A stretch of 64,000 bases of DNA from an uncultured Oscillospiraceae bacterium (GTDB lineage: Bacteria; Bacillota; Clostridia; Oscillospirales; Oscillospiraceae): the NCBI GenBank assembly GCA_944387065.1, contig CALXDM010000001.1, positions 1 through 64,000 on the forward strand, in the 5' to 3' direction. Positions 34,177-43,149 of the stretch are shown here, one piece after another (the first letter of the stretch is position 1; each line of letters begins with the position of its first letter). A model generated the notes under the pieces. That model did not search any database. It saw only the letters and a program-made list of their open reading frames with translations, and was not told the origin of the DNA. The position numbers and the translations under genes were made by a program.

Positions 34177-35093
34177 GGATCGTCTTTTTCGGCACCCCGG
34201 ACTTCGCGGTCCCGGCCCTCACCGCCCTGGTGGAGTCGAGCCACCAGGTGGCCGGTGTGTTCACCCAGCCAGACCGGCCCAGCAACCGGGGTATGAAGCT
34301 GACCCCGCCCCCCGTCAAGGTGTGTGCTCAGGAGGCAGGCATCCCAGTTTGGCAGCCGGATACTCTGCGGGACGGCGCGGCTCTGGCAGTCTTGAGGGAG
34401 CTGGCCCCCCAGCTGGTGGTGGTGGCGGCCTATGGGAAGATCCTGCCGGAGGAAATCCTGACCCTGCCCCCCTTGGGGTGCGTGAACATCCATTCCTCCC
34501 TGCTGCCCAAATACCGGGGGGCGGCCCCCATCCAGTGGGCCATCCTCAACGGAGAGCCGCGCACCGGCGTGACTCTGATGTATATGGCCAAAGGGCTGGA
34601 CACGGGGGACATCCTGGCCCAGGTGGACACAGAGATCCCCCTGGATGAGGACGCCGGCCAGCTCCAGCAGCGGCTGGCCCAGATGGGGGCCGGGTTGCTG
34701 CTGGACACCCTGCCCGAGCTGGAGGCGGGGCGGGTGACGGCCATCCCCCAAGAGGAGGCGTTGGCCAGTTACGCCCCCATGCTGTCCAAGGCCCTCTCCC
34801 CAGTGGACTGGGGGCGGCCTGCCCGGCAGATCCACGACCAGGTGCGCGGGCTGTCTCCCTGGCCTGCCGCAGAGACGATGCTGGATGGGGTGCGCTGCAA
34901 GCTGTGGCGCACCGCCCTGACTGGACAGGCCACCCAGAAGGCCCCCGGCAGCGTGGTGCAGGCCGACAGGAGGGGGCTGAGGCTGGCCTGTGGCGACGGC
35001 CAGGCGCTGGAGGTGCTGGAGCTCCAGCCCGAAGGGAAAAAGCGCATGGCGGCCAGCGCCTTTCTGGCCGGCCACCCCATCTCGGTGACGTGA
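34173..35093 (+). CDS. fmt: Methionyl-tRNA formyltransferase
   Basis: This 306-residue enzyme formylates initiator Met-tRNA. The N-terminal FFGTPDFAVPAL and the active-site region LPPLGCVNIHSSLLPKYRGAAPIQWAI with the catalytic Asn/His are intact, and the DTGDIL motif is present. The C-terminal tRNA-binding domain follows (from about residue 205). Both ends overlap neighbours by 4 nt, with def and rsmB. Confidence 0.97.
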   Translation: MRIVFFGTPDFAVPALTALVESSHQVAGVFTQPDRPSNRGMKLTPPPVKVCAQEAGIPVWQPDTLRDGAALAVLRELAPQLVVVAAYGKILPEEILTLPPLGCVNIHSSLLPKYRGAAPIQWAILNGEPRTGVTLMYMAKGLDTGDILAQVDTEIPLDEDAGQLQQRLAQMGAGLLLDTLPELEAGRVTAIPQEEALASYAPMLSKALSPVDWGRPARQIHDQVRGLSPWPAAETMLDGVRCKLWRTALTGQATQKAPGSVVQADRRGLRLACGDGQALEVLELQPEGKKRMAASAFLAGHPISVT

Positions 35094-36451
35094 CCGGGCA
35101 GGGGAGGTGGCCCGGGATATCTGCCCGGGAGGTGGCCGTGCGCACCCTGGAGGCCTGCCGCCGCCAGGGCGCCTGGTCGGACGGTTACCTGAAGCGGCTG
35201 CTCCGGGAGCAGAAGCTGGACAGGCGGGAGGCCGCTCTGGCCACCCGCCTGTGCTTTGGCACGCTGCAAACCCAGATGCTGCTGGACTGGCACCTGGGCC
35301 GGCTGTCCAAGCTGCCGCTGGACAGGCTGGAGGGCTGGGTGCTGTGCATTTTGCGGGTGGCGGCCTATCAGCTTTTGTTCCTGGATCGGATCCCACCCAG
35401 CGCGGCGGTGCATGAGGCGGTGGACCAGGCCCGTCGACACAGCCGCAACCCCCGGACGGCGGGGATGGTGAACGGGATCCTGCGGGCCCTGCTGCGCGAA
35501 ACTCCCCGGCCCGAGCCGGATGTGGCGGACGCGCTGGAACGGCTGTCCATCATCACCAGCCATCCTCGATGGCTGGTGGACGCCTTTGCCCATCGTCTGG
35601 GCCAGGAGGGGGCCAAGGCTCTGCTGGAGACAGACAATCAGATCCCGCCCATGGCCGTCCAGGTCAACCTGCGGCGCACCTCGTCCCAAGCGCTGCGCCG
35701 GCAGCTGGAGGGGGAGGGGGTAGCTGCCCGGCCCCATCCGTGGCTGCCCGACTGCCTGGTGCTGGAGGGCACCGGAAACCTGGAGGGACTGGACGCCTTT
35801 CGCCAGGGGCTGTTCTATGTCCAGGACTGCGCGGCCCGGCTGGCGGTGGCCGCCGCGGGGCTGACCCCTGGGATGCGGGTGCTGGACTGCTGCGCTGCCC
35901 CGGGGGGAAAGTCCTTTGCCGCGGCGCTGGACCTCCGTGACCAGGGACAAGTGGTCTGCTGCGATATCCACCCCCATAAGATAGAGCTGATGAGGGCGGG
36001 AAAGCAGCGCCTGGGGTTGAGCAGCCTACACCCCACCCTCCAGGACGCCGTCCAGCCCCGGGAGGACTGGCGAGAGACCTTTGACGGGGTGCTGGCGGAC
36101 GTGCCCTGCTCGGGGCTGGGGATCATCCGGAAGAAGCCGGATATCCGCTACAAGGACCCGGCACAGCTGGAAGGCCTGCCGGAGCTCCAGGGCCGGATCC
36201 TGGCCTGCAATGCCGACTATGTCAAGCCGGGCGGGGTGCTGGTCTACTCCACCTGCACCCTGCTGCGCCGGGAGAATGAGCAGGTGGTGGAGGACTTTCT
36301 GGCCCGGCGCCCGGACTACACGGCAGAGGCTTTCCAGCTGCCCGGTTTGGGATGGCAGGAGAAGGGGATGGCCACCCTGTGGCCCCATCTTCACGACACC
36401 GATGGCTTTTTCATTGCCAAGCTGCGCAAAAGGCAGGTGAGAGAAGGATGA
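35090..36451 (+). CDS. rsmB: 16S rRNA m5C967 methyltransferase RsmB
   Basis: This 453-residue protein has an N-terminal NusB-like RNA-binding domain (about 1-140) and a C-terminal SAM methyltransferase domain. SAM binding is at VLDCCAAPGGKSFA. The two cysteines used for m5C chemistry are in ADVPCSGLGIIRKKPD and VYSTCTL. The GTG start at 35090 overlaps the fmt stop (GTGA). Confidence 0.95.
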   Translation: MTGQGRWPGISAREVAVRTLEACRRQGAWSDGYLKRLLREQKLDRREAALATRLCFGTLQTQMLLDWHLGRLSKLPLDRLEGWVLCILRVAAYQLLFLDRIPPSAAVHEAVDQARRHSRNPRTAGMVNGILRALLRETPRPEPDVADALERLSIITSHPRWLVDAFAHRLGQEGAKALLETDNQIPPMAVQVNLRRTSSQALRRQLEGEGVAARPHPWLPDCLVLEGTGNLEGLDAFRQGLFYVQDCAARLAVAAAGLTPGMRVLDCCAAPGGKSFAAALDLRDQGQVVCCDIHPHKIELMRAGKQRLGLSSLHPTLQDAVQPREDWRETFDGVLADVPCSGLGIIRKKPDIRYKDPAQLEGLPELQGRILACNADYVKPGGVLVYSTCTLLRRENEQVVEDFLARRPDYTAEAFQLPGLGWQEKGMATLWPHLHDTDGFFIAKLRKRQVREG

Positions 36452-37533
36452 CCGATGGGATGGAACAGGGCGCGGGCGCGCCGGTGGATCTGAAGTCCAT
36501 GACCCAGGCCGAACTGGCCGCCTTTCTCCAGGAGCTGGGGGAGCCCAAATTCCGGGCCAAGCAGGTCTTTTCCTGGCTGCACAAGGGGGTCACCAGCTTT
36601 GACCAGATGGGCAACGTGCCAAAGGCCCTGCGGGAGAAGCTGGTCCAGCGCTGCCGGCTCACCGTGCCAGAGATCGTGCGCCGACAGCAGTCGGCCCAGG
36701 ACGGCACGATCAAGTACCTGTGGCGGCTGTGGGACGGCAACTGCGTGGAGACGGTGCTCATGCGCTACCGCCATGGCAACAGCCTGTGCGTATCCTGCCA
36801 GGTGGGGTGCAACATGGGGTGCGTCTTTTGCGCTTCCGCCCTGGGGGGCAAAGTGCGGGACCTGGCCCCCTCTGAGATACTGGACCAGGTGATCTTTGCC
36901 CAAAAGGACAGCGGCCTTCCGGTGTCCAACCTGGTGATGATGGGCATCGGGGAGCCGCTGGACAATGTGGATAACGTGCTGCGCTTTCTGGAGCTGGTGA
37001 ATGATCCCGACGGTTTGAACATTGGAATGCGGCATATTTCCCTGTCTACCTGTGGTTTGGTGAACAAAATTGACAAATTAGCCGAGTGTGCGTTACAATT
37101 GACCCTAAGCGTATCCCTCCATGCCCCGGACGATGAAACCAGGTCTAAGCTGATGCCGGTCAACCGGTCGGTGGGGGTGGAGCGGCTGCTGGAGAGCTGC
37201 CGGCGCTACTTTGCGCGCACCGGCCGGCGCATCTCCTATGAGTATGCCATGATCGACGGGGTGAATGACAGTGACTGGCAGGCCGACCTGTTGGCCCGCC
37301 GTCTGAAGGGCCAGCAGGCCCATGTCAACCTGATCCCGCTCAACCACGTGGAGGAATCCCCCTTGAAGCCAAGCCCCAGGGTGCGCCAGTTCCAGCGGAG
37401 GCTGGAGGCTCAGGGCGTCACGGCCACCGTGCGGCGCAAGCTGGGCGGCGACATCGACGCCTCCTGCGGCCAGCTGCGCCGCAAGCAGATGGGAGAGGGC
37501 GTGCCAGAGCCTGGAAAGGAGGAAGTGCCATGA
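36448..37533 (+). CDS. rlmN: 23S rRNA m2A2503 methyltransferase RlmN
   Basis: This 361-residue radical-SAM enzyme methylates A2503 of 23S rRNA and A37 of some tRNAs. The 4Fe-4S ligands are in CQVGCNMGCVFCAS. MGIGEPLDNVDNV binds SAM, and the resolving cysteine is in GGDIDASCGQLR. It overlaps both rsmB and prpC by 4 nt. Confidence 0.96.
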   Translation: MTDGMEQGAGAPVDLKSMTQAELAAFLQELGEPKFRAKQVFSWLHKGVTSFDQMGNVPKALREKLVQRCRLTVPEIVRRQQSAQDGTIKYLWRLWDGNCVETVLMRYRHGNSLCVSCQVGCNMGCVFCASALGGKVRDLAPSEILDQVIFAQKDSGLPVSNLVMMGIGEPLDNVDNVLRFLELVNDPDGLNIGMRHISLSTCGLVNKIDKLAECALQLTLSVSLHAPDDETRSKLMPVNRSVGVERLLESCRRYFARTGRRISYEYAMIDGVNDSDWQADLLARRLKGQQAHVNLIPLNHVEESPLKPSPRVRQFQRRLEAQGVTATVRRKLGGDIDASCGQLRRKQMGEGVPEPGKEEVP

Positions 37534-38264
37534 TGCTTTTTGGACTGACCGATACGGGCGCGGTAAGACAGGACAACCAGGACAGCTACGCCATCCGGGA
37601 GCTGAGCCAGCAGCTGGCCGTGGCGGTGGTGTGCGACGGGATGGGGGGCGCTCAGGCGGGCAATGTGGCCAGCGCCGTGGCGGTGGAGGCTTTTGCCGAC
37701 GCGGTGGAGGAGGCTTGCCTGGCAGGCCCGCCCGGGAGCGGTCCGGACCGGCAGGCCCTTCTGGACCAGGCCTGCCGGAAGGCCAACCGGGTGGTCTTTG
37801 AGCTGTCGGAGCGTGAGCCCGGGTATCACGGGATGGGCACCACGTTGGTGGGGGCGCTGATCCAGCCTGGGCAGCTTTCCCTGGCCAACATCGGGGACAG
37901 CCGGGCCTACCTGCTCCAGGGGGGGGGCATCCGGCAGATCACCCAGGATCATTCCCTGGTGCAGGCCATGGTGGCCCGGGGAGAGCTGACCCGGGAGCAG
38001 GCCAGGGTACATCCCAAGAAGAATCTGATCACCCGGGCGCTGGGTGTGGAAGCAGAGGTGGAGGCGGATTTCTTCCAAGTGACAGCACAATCGGGAGACC
38101 GGCTCTTGCTGTGCTCGGACGGGCTGAGCAACGTGCTCCCGGACAGTGAGCTTTTGGAGCTATGCCGGGAGGGGCAGCTGGAGGAGTGCTGCCGCCGTCT
38201 GATGGCCCGCACCCTGGAGCTGGGAGCTCCAGACAACGTGAGCATTGTCATGGCGCAGCTGTAA
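37530..38264 (+). CDS. prpC: PP2C-type Ser/Thr phosphatase PrpC
   Basis: This 244-residue PPM-family phosphatase has the metal-binding acidic residues in DTGAVRQDNQDSYAI, VVCDGMGGAQAG, and LLCSDGLSN plus GAPDNVSIV. It reverses phosphorylation by the PASTA kinase encoded 18 nt downstream. The pair controls cell-wall and translation functions in Firmicutes. Confidence 0.95.
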   Translation: MMLFGLTDTGAVRQDNQDSYAIRELSQQLAVAVVCDGMGGAQAGNVASAVAVEAFADAVEEACLAGPPGSGPDRQALLDQACRKANRVVFELSEREPGYHGMGTTLVGALIQPGQLSLANIGDSRAYLLQGGGIRQITQDHSLVQAMVARGELTREQARVHPKKNLITRALGVEAEVEADFFQVTAQSGDRLLLCSDGLSNVLPDSELLELCREGQLEECCRRLMARTLELGAPDNVSIVMAQL

Positions 38265-38282
38265 ACGAGGAGGAGCTTTCCC

Positions 38283-40367
38283 ATGGATCAGTATATCGGT
38301 AAACTGCTGGACCACCGCTATGAGATCTTAGAGTGCATCGGCATCGGGGGCATGGCGGTGGTCTACAAGAGCCGGGACCACCGGCTCAACCGCCTGGTGG
38401 CCGTCAAGATCCTGAAGCCGGAGCTGGCCAATGACGCAGACTTCCGCCGCCGCTTCCATGACGAGTCCCAGGCCGTGGCCATGCTCTCCCATATCAACAT
38501 CGTCTCCGTCTACGACGTCAGCCACTCTGATGGACTGGATTACATCGTGATGGAATTGATCGACGGCATGACCCTCAAGCAGTACATGCAAAAGCGGGGG
38601 ACGCCGCTGAACTGGCGGGAGGCCATCCACTTCATCACCCAGATCCTTCGGGCGCTGGGCCACGCCCACAGCCGGGGCATCGTCCACCGGGACATCAAGC
38701 CCCAGAACATCCTGGTGCTCCGGGACGGCAGCGTCAAGGTGGCTGACTTCGGAATCGCCCGGCTGGCCAGCGCCGCCCAGGCCACCCTGACCCAGGAGGC
38801 GCTGGGTTCGGTGCACTATATCTCCCCGGAACAGGCCAAGGGCAGCCAGGTGGACGGGCGCTCAGACCTCTATTCCGCCGGGGTGGTGCTCTATGAGATG
38901 CTCACTGGCCGGCTTCCCTTTGAGGGGGAGACCCCTGTCTTTGTGGCCATTCAGCACATCAACTCCATCCCCATCCCGCCCCGGGAACTCAACCCGGACA
39001 TCCCCCCAAAACTGGAGCGCATCATCCTGCGGGCTATGGCACCGGATCCGGAGCAGCGCTATCCGTCTGCGGACGCCATGCTGGCCGACCTGAAGGAATT
39101 TCGGAAAAATCCGGATGGGGCTGCGCCTGGCCCAGCAGGGGCAGGGCAGGCGTCTGGAGAGGTGGAAGAGCCCACCATGGTGGTCTCCCTATCCGATCTG
39201 TCTGACGCGGTACAGTCCGTGCGGGAACAGACTACCAGCCGGTCCCGGCGGGAAGGGCGGCGCCGTTCCGATCGGGATGGGGGTCGGAGCGACCGGGATC
39301 AGGAGGTCGAAGAGCGCCGGGGCATCCCCCCCATCGCCTATGCCGTGATCGCCATCCTGCTCTTTGTGGGGGGGATCATCTTCTTCGCGGTGACCCTGTT
39401 CTCCCAGGACCGGGGAACACAACAGTCCTCCGCCACGGTGCCCAACCTGCTGGGGCGCACCCTGGAGGAACTGGAGGCCGACCCAAGCATCCTGGGAGAG
39501 TTCACCGTGGAGGTGGGGGAGACGGTGTACAGCGAGGAGTACGCCGACTATGAGGAAGGGCAGATCTGTGACCAGACGCCCGAGGCGGGCAGCACCCTGC
39601 CGGCCAGTCGGGAGGACCGGGTGATCACCGTCACCATCCTGGGGGCAGAGGAGGACTTCTATATGCCCCCAGGGGATCAGCTCATCGGCCAGGAGGCCAC
39701 TGAGATCATCGCCATGTTCCAGGACCGGGGGATCATCGTGCGCCAGGAGCGGGAGTATTCCTCCACCGTATCGAATGGATATATCATCGACTATGCCCCC
39801 ATGACCGGCACCCTGCTCCAGGAGGGGGACGAGGTGACCATCGTCATCAGCCAGGGGCCGGAGGAGGAACCGCCCGTCACGGTGACCAACTTCGTGGGCC
39901 TGCCCATCGACCAGGTGCGCGACCAGGTAACTGGCCTGGGGCTGACCATTGGGACGGTTTCCCCCTTTCACAACGACGAATATCCCGAAAATGTGGTGAT
40001 CTGGCAGAGCCTCTCCGTGGGGGATGAGGTCACGCCGGGTACGGTTATCAACTTCCAGGTCAGCATGGGTTCTGCGCCCGAGCCATCGGTGGAACCCACC
40101 CCCGGGGCCAGCGATCCGATTCCCGGCGCCACCCAGGACGTCAACGCCCCAGCGGGCACCTCGACGATCCATGTGGATCTCAGCCCCTATGAGGGTACCG
40201 TGGAGGTGCGCATCGAGGTTGGGGGCCGGGAGATCTATGACAATCGGGTGAACGCATCCGATGTGGGGTTCCTGTCCCAGCCGGTGACCGGGACGGGCAC
40301 CCAGACGGTGAGCGTCTATATCGACGGCCAGCTGATGCAGAGGTACTCCCTCACCTTTGGCGCATGA
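38283..40367 (+). CDS. prkC: PASTA-domain Ser/Thr protein kinase PrkC
   Basis: This 694-residue membrane kinase has an N-terminal Hanks-type kinase domain (about 10-270) with VAVKILKPE, the catalytic loop HRDIKPQN and the DFGIARL segment. A charged Arg/Asp-rich linker leads to one membrane segment (about 349-371). Three PASTA repeats follow outside (about 380-600). A Pro-rich stretch and a final small beta domain end the protein. In B. subtilis PrkC senses muropeptides and affects germination. It overlaps rsgA by 4 nt. Confidence 0.96.
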   Translation: MDQYIGKLLDHRYEILECIGIGGMAVVYKSRDHRLNRLVAVKILKPELANDADFRRRFHDESQAVAMLSHINIVSVYDVSHSDGLDYIVMELIDGMTLKQYMQKRGTPLNWREAIHFITQILRALGHAHSRGIVHRDIKPQNILVLRDGSVKVADFGIARLASAAQATLTQEALGSVHYISPEQAKGSQVDGRSDLYSAGVVLYEMLTGRLPFEGETPVFVAIQHINSIPIPPRELNPDIPPKLERIILRAMAPDPEQRYPSADAMLADLKEFRKNPDGAAPGPAGAGQASGEVEEPTMVVSLSDLSDAVQSVREQTTSRSRREGRRRSDRDGGRSDRDQEVEERRGIPPIAYAVIAILLFVGGIIFFAVTLFSQDRGTQQSSATVPNLLGRTLEELEADPSILGEFTVEVGETVYSEEYADYEEGQICDQTPEAGSTLPASREDRVITVTILGAEEDFYMPPGDQLIGQEATEIIAMFQDRGIIVRQEREYSSTVSNGYIIDYAPMTGTLLQEGDEVTIVISQGPEEEPPVTVTNFVGLPIDQVRDQVTGLGLTIGTVSPFHNDEYPENVVIWQSLSVGDEVTPGTVINFQVSMGSAPEPSVEPTPGASDPIPGATQDVNAPAGTSTIHVDLSPYEGTVEVRIEVGGREIYDNRVNASDVGFLSQPVTGTGTQTVSVYIDGQLMQRYSLTFGA

Positions 40368-41251
40368 CCGGCATCATCGTCAAGGCCCTGAGCGGCTTCT
40401 ATTATGTGCACACGGCAGAGCAGGGGGTGGTCGCCTGCCGGGGGCGGGGCAGGCTGCGCCACCAGCAGATCACCCCTCTGGTGGGGGACCGGGTGGAGCT
40501 GACCTGCCAGGAGGACGGCACCGGCCGGGTGGAGGCCATCCTGCCCCGGCTCAATCAGTTCCGCCGGCCCATGGCCGCCAACATCCAGCAGATGATTCTG
40601 GTGGCATCCGGGGCCACCCCGGTGACCGACCCCTACCTCATCGACCGGATGATTGCCATGGCCGAGTGGAAGGACTGCGAACCCATCGTGTGCTTCAACA
40701 AGTGCGATCTGTGCCGCATGGATGAGCTGGCCGGAGTGTACCGGGCGGCGGGGTTCCAGACCTTCCAGGTCAGCGCGAAGACAGGGGAGGGTTTGGATGC
40801 GTTGGCGGCCGCTTTGGCTGAAAAGGTATCTGCCTTTACCGGCAATTCCGGCGTCGGCAAGTCCAGCCTGCTTAACGCCCTGGATCCCAACTTCGCCCTG
40901 CGGGTGGGGGAGGTGAGCCAGAAGCTGGGCCGGGGCCGTCACACCACCCGCCATGTGGAGCTGTTTCCGGTGGGGGGCGGGCTGGTGGCGGACACCCCTG
41001 GCTTCTCAGCCCTGGACGCGGAGGAGATGGAGCAGGTGCCCCGGCAGGAGCTGGCTGGGGTGTTTCGGGAGTTTACTCCCTATGCTGGGCTATGCCGCTT
41101 TGCTGGCTGCGCCCACTACAAGGAGCGGGACTGCGCGGTGCGCCAGGCGGTAAAGGAAGGACGCATTGCCTCCAGCCGCTACGACAGCTATGTCCGCCTG
41201 TACGCCCAGACCCTGGCCCATAAAAGCTGGCCGGGGGGCGGAAAAGCTTGA
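40364..41251 (+). CDS. rsgA: Ribosome small subunit GTPase RsgA
   Basis: This 295-residue circularly permuted GTPase helps 30S maturation. An N-terminal OB-fold is followed by NKCDL (G4), FTGNSGVGKSSLLNAL (G1), the switch region GRGRHTTRHVELF and VADTPGFSAL (G3). The C-terminal zinc-binding part has CRFAGCAHYKERDC. It overlaps prkC by 4 nt, in the same order as B. subtilis cpgA. Confidence 0.95.
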   Translation: MTGIIVKALSGFYYVHTAEQGVVACRGRGRLRHQQITPLVGDRVELTCQEDGTGRVEAILPRLNQFRRPMAANIQQMILVASGATPVTDPYLIDRMIAMAEWKDCEPIVCFNKCDLCRMDELAGVYRAAGFQTFQVSAKTGEGLDALAAALAEKVSAFTGNSGVGKSSLLNALDPNFALRVGEVSQKLGRGRHTTRHVELFPVGGGLVADTPGFSALDAEEMEQVPRQELAGVFREFTPYAGLCRFAGCAHYKERDCAVRQAVKEGRIASSRYDSYVRLYAQTLAHKSWPGGGKA

Positions 41252-41327
41252 AAGATAGGAACCAGACAGGCCTTCTTCCTCATAGACTGGTACAGAATCC
41301 GGTTGATGAGGAAGGAGGCTGCTTTTC

Positions 41328-41399
41328 ATGCGTATCCTGGTTGTCAAGTTCCCCAAGGGGCTGCGGGCCCTGCTGCGCAAGATCCTGCACATGGAGTGA
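41328..41399 (+). CDS. spoVM: SpoVM, amphipathic spore-coat targeting peptide
   Basis: This 23-residue peptide begins MRILVVKFPKGLRALL and looks like SpoVM, the 26-residue B. subtilis peptide (MKFYTIKLPKFLGGIV...). Shared features are the very short amphipathic helix, K7, the proline at position 9 followed by K10, and L12. SpoVM recognises the convex forespore membrane and recruits SpoIVA. GAAGGAGG lies about 9 nt before the ATG. The context is decisive: it follows prpC-prkC-rsgA as in B. subtilis and precedes sipL and spoIVA. A CATAGACT at 41281 resembles a SigE -10, but no -35 was seen. Confidence 0.85.
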   Translation: MRILVVKFPKGLRALLRKILHME

Positions 41400-41432
41400 C
41401 GGCTTCCGGCATACTTGCGCCCGGCTTTACAT

Positions 41433-41501
41433 ATAGGTGTCTTAGCATGATTGCCGCGCGGCGGGCCCGCGCCAGAATACGAGCAAGGAGAGGACACCTA
41501 T
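41433..41501 (+). promoter_or_regulatory. Inverted repeat covering the sipL start
   Basis: ATAGGTGTC (41433-41441) is exactly complementary to GACACCTAT (41493-41501), which contains the first two bases of the sipL ATG. The 51 nt between contain another GC-rich stem (GCGCGG with CCGCGC). The folded leader would hide the start codon and press on the AAGGAG site. Confidence 0.55.
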
Positions 41502-43014
41502 GGAAATGGAATTACAGCGTCAGACCCTGGAGGGATACCGGTCGGTCTTTGACGGCGTGCTGAGCCAGGAAGAGACCTTGGAGTGCATCGTGCCAGACGC
41601 GCTGCCCGACGTAGCCCGGATCGTCTCCGCGGCCGGCCGGGTGTTTCTCAAGGGCAGACAGGCGCAGACGGGCGCGCTGCGGCTGAGCGGGACGGTCCAG
41701 GTGGCCGTGGTGTACATCCCGGAGGGGGAGCAGGCGCCCCGGATCATGGAGGCGGAGCTGCCCTTCCAATGCGTGAAGGACTGTCCCAAGGTGCAGGAGG
41801 GGTGCCAGATCCAGGCCGAGGCCTGGGTGGTCTTTGCTGATGCCAGGGCCATGAACCCCCGCAAGTTGATGATCCGGGCGGGGCTGTCCTTTCAGGTCAC
41901 GGTCTATGAGCAGGAGCTGAGGGAGGTGACCTGCGACGCCACCGACGGCGGGACGGCCAGGCTGGAAAAGCGCTTTGTGGAGCGGGCGGACTGGGCCGCT
42001 GCCCAGGTGGTGGAAAAGCCCTTCCTGTTCTCCGATGTACTGCGGCCGCCCGCCTCCCGCCCGGTTATGGAGGAGCTGCTCTACTGCCGGATCCATCTGG
42101 GGGCGGCGGAGGCAAAGGCCATCGGGAAAAAGCTGATCTGCAAAGGGGAGCTGCATCTGCGGGCCCTCTACCGGAGCGGGGAGGAGATCCTAAGCGCCGA
42201 CTTTGAACTGCCCTTTTCCCAGATCTTTGAACTGGAGCAGCCCATCGAGGACTGCCAGATTGAGCTGAGCATCCTGGTGACTGGGTTGCAATGCGCCCTG
42301 CAAGATGGAGAGCTGACGGTGAGCGTGGAGGCGATTGCCCAGGCGGTGCTGTGGGGTAAGCGTCCCCTGACCCTCCTGAGCGACGCCTACTCCACCACCG
42401 CGCCCCTGGACGTGGAGCGGGCCCCCTGCCCACTGTGGGTGGCGGCCGGGTGGGACGCCCGCCGGGAGACAGCTCGTCAGTCCTGTGAGTGTGGCATCCC
42501 GGCCAAGGAGGTGCTGGACTGCTTCGCCGCGGTGGAGTCCCTGGAGTGTACGCCCGAGGAGGGGGGGATGCGCTGCACCGCCCAGCTCCGGGTGGAGGTG
42601 CTCTACCTCAGCGAGGATGGGGCCCTGTGCGGGATGAGCGATAGTCTTCCTGTCTCCTGCCGGCTGGAGATGCCGGAGGGCAGCGCCTGCCGCTGCCGGT
42701 GCGCCCCGGTGGGGCCGGTCACCGCCGTGCCGGTGACCGGCGGGTTGGAGGTGCGCTGTGAGGCGCTGTTCACCTGGATGACCACCCGGGAGGAGTCTGT
42801 GCCCTGTGTGCTCTCCCTGAAGCCGGGGACGGTGCCCGCCACCCAATTCCCCCGGCCCTCCCTGATCATCCGCCGGGTGGGGGAGGGGGAATCCCTATGG
42901 GACGTGGCCAAGGCCTGCGGGGCGGCCCTGGGGGACATCCGGGCGGTCAACGGCCTGGAGGAGGAGCAGGCTCCCCAGGGGACCCTTCTGCTCATCCCCA
43001 CCCAGCGGGGCTGA
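41500..43014 (+). CDS. sipL: SPOCS/LysM spore morphogenesis protein, SipL-like
   Basis: This 504-residue protein has repeated SPOCS (DUF3794) regions over about residues 30-430 and a C-terminal LysM domain (about 455-500, GEGESLWDVAKACG). The same layout occurs in Clostridioides difficile SipL, which binds SpoIVA through its LysM domain during coat assembly. spoVM lies just upstream and spoIVA just downstream, which supports this identity. Cysteines are unusually many. Translation may be limited by the inverted repeat at its start. It ends in a strong terminator. Confidence 0.85.
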   Translation: MEMELQRQTLEGYRSVFDGVLSQEETLECIVPDALPDVARIVSAAGRVFLKGRQAQTGALRLSGTVQVAVVYIPEGEQAPRIMEAELPFQCVKDCPKVQEGCQIQAEAWVVFADARAMNPRKLMIRAGLSFQVTVYEQELREVTCDATDGGTARLEKRFVERADWAAAQVVEKPFLFSDVLRPPASRPVMEELLYCRIHLGAAEAKAIGKKLICKGELHLRALYRSGEEILSADFELPFSQIFELEQPIEDCQIELSILVTGLQCALQDGELTVSVEAIAQAVLWGKRPLTLLSDAYSTTAPLDVERAPCPLWVAAGWDARRETARQSCECGIPAKEVLDCFAAVESLECTPEEGGMRCTAQLRVEVLYLSEDGALCGMSDSLPVSCRLEMPEGSACRCRCAPVGPVTAVPVTGGLEVRCEALFTWMTTREESVPCVLSLKPGTVPATQFPRPSLIIRRVGEGESLWDVAKACGAALGDIRAVNGLEEEQAPQGTLLLIPTQRG

Positions 43015-43025
43015 GGAGGGTTGGC

Positions 43026-43063
43026 CCGGGCGGGGCGGCGGGAGTGCCGCCCCGCCCGGTTTT
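43026..43063 (+). terminator. Terminator after sipL
   Basis: A 14-bp perfect stem (CCGGGCGGGGCGGC, 43026-43039, with 43046-43059) surrounds a 6-nt loop and is followed by TTTT. It separates sipL from the spoIVA transcription unit. Confidence 0.88.
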
Positions 43064-43087
43064 CCCATGCCCCCTTGGCCCAGCTTG

Positions 43088-43116
43088 TCATATTCCAGAG
43101 CTTATCCCCATAAACA
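43088..43116 (+). promoter_or_regulatory. SigE-type promoter of spoIVA
   Basis: TCATATT (43088-43094) matches the SigE -35 consensus KMATATT exactly. After 14 nt, the same spacing as at spoIVFA, comes CATAAACA (43109-43116), which fits five of seven fixed -10 positions. It lies about 34 nt upstream of the TTG start. Confidence 0.7.
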
Positions 43117-43149
43117 TGGAACAAAACACGGGGCGAGGAGGAATCTGCT

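Noticed and set aside
41281..41288. CATAGACT before spoVM as a SigE -10
   Set aside because: No -35 of the KMATATT type lies 13-16 nt upstream; the nearest ATA is 24 nt away.
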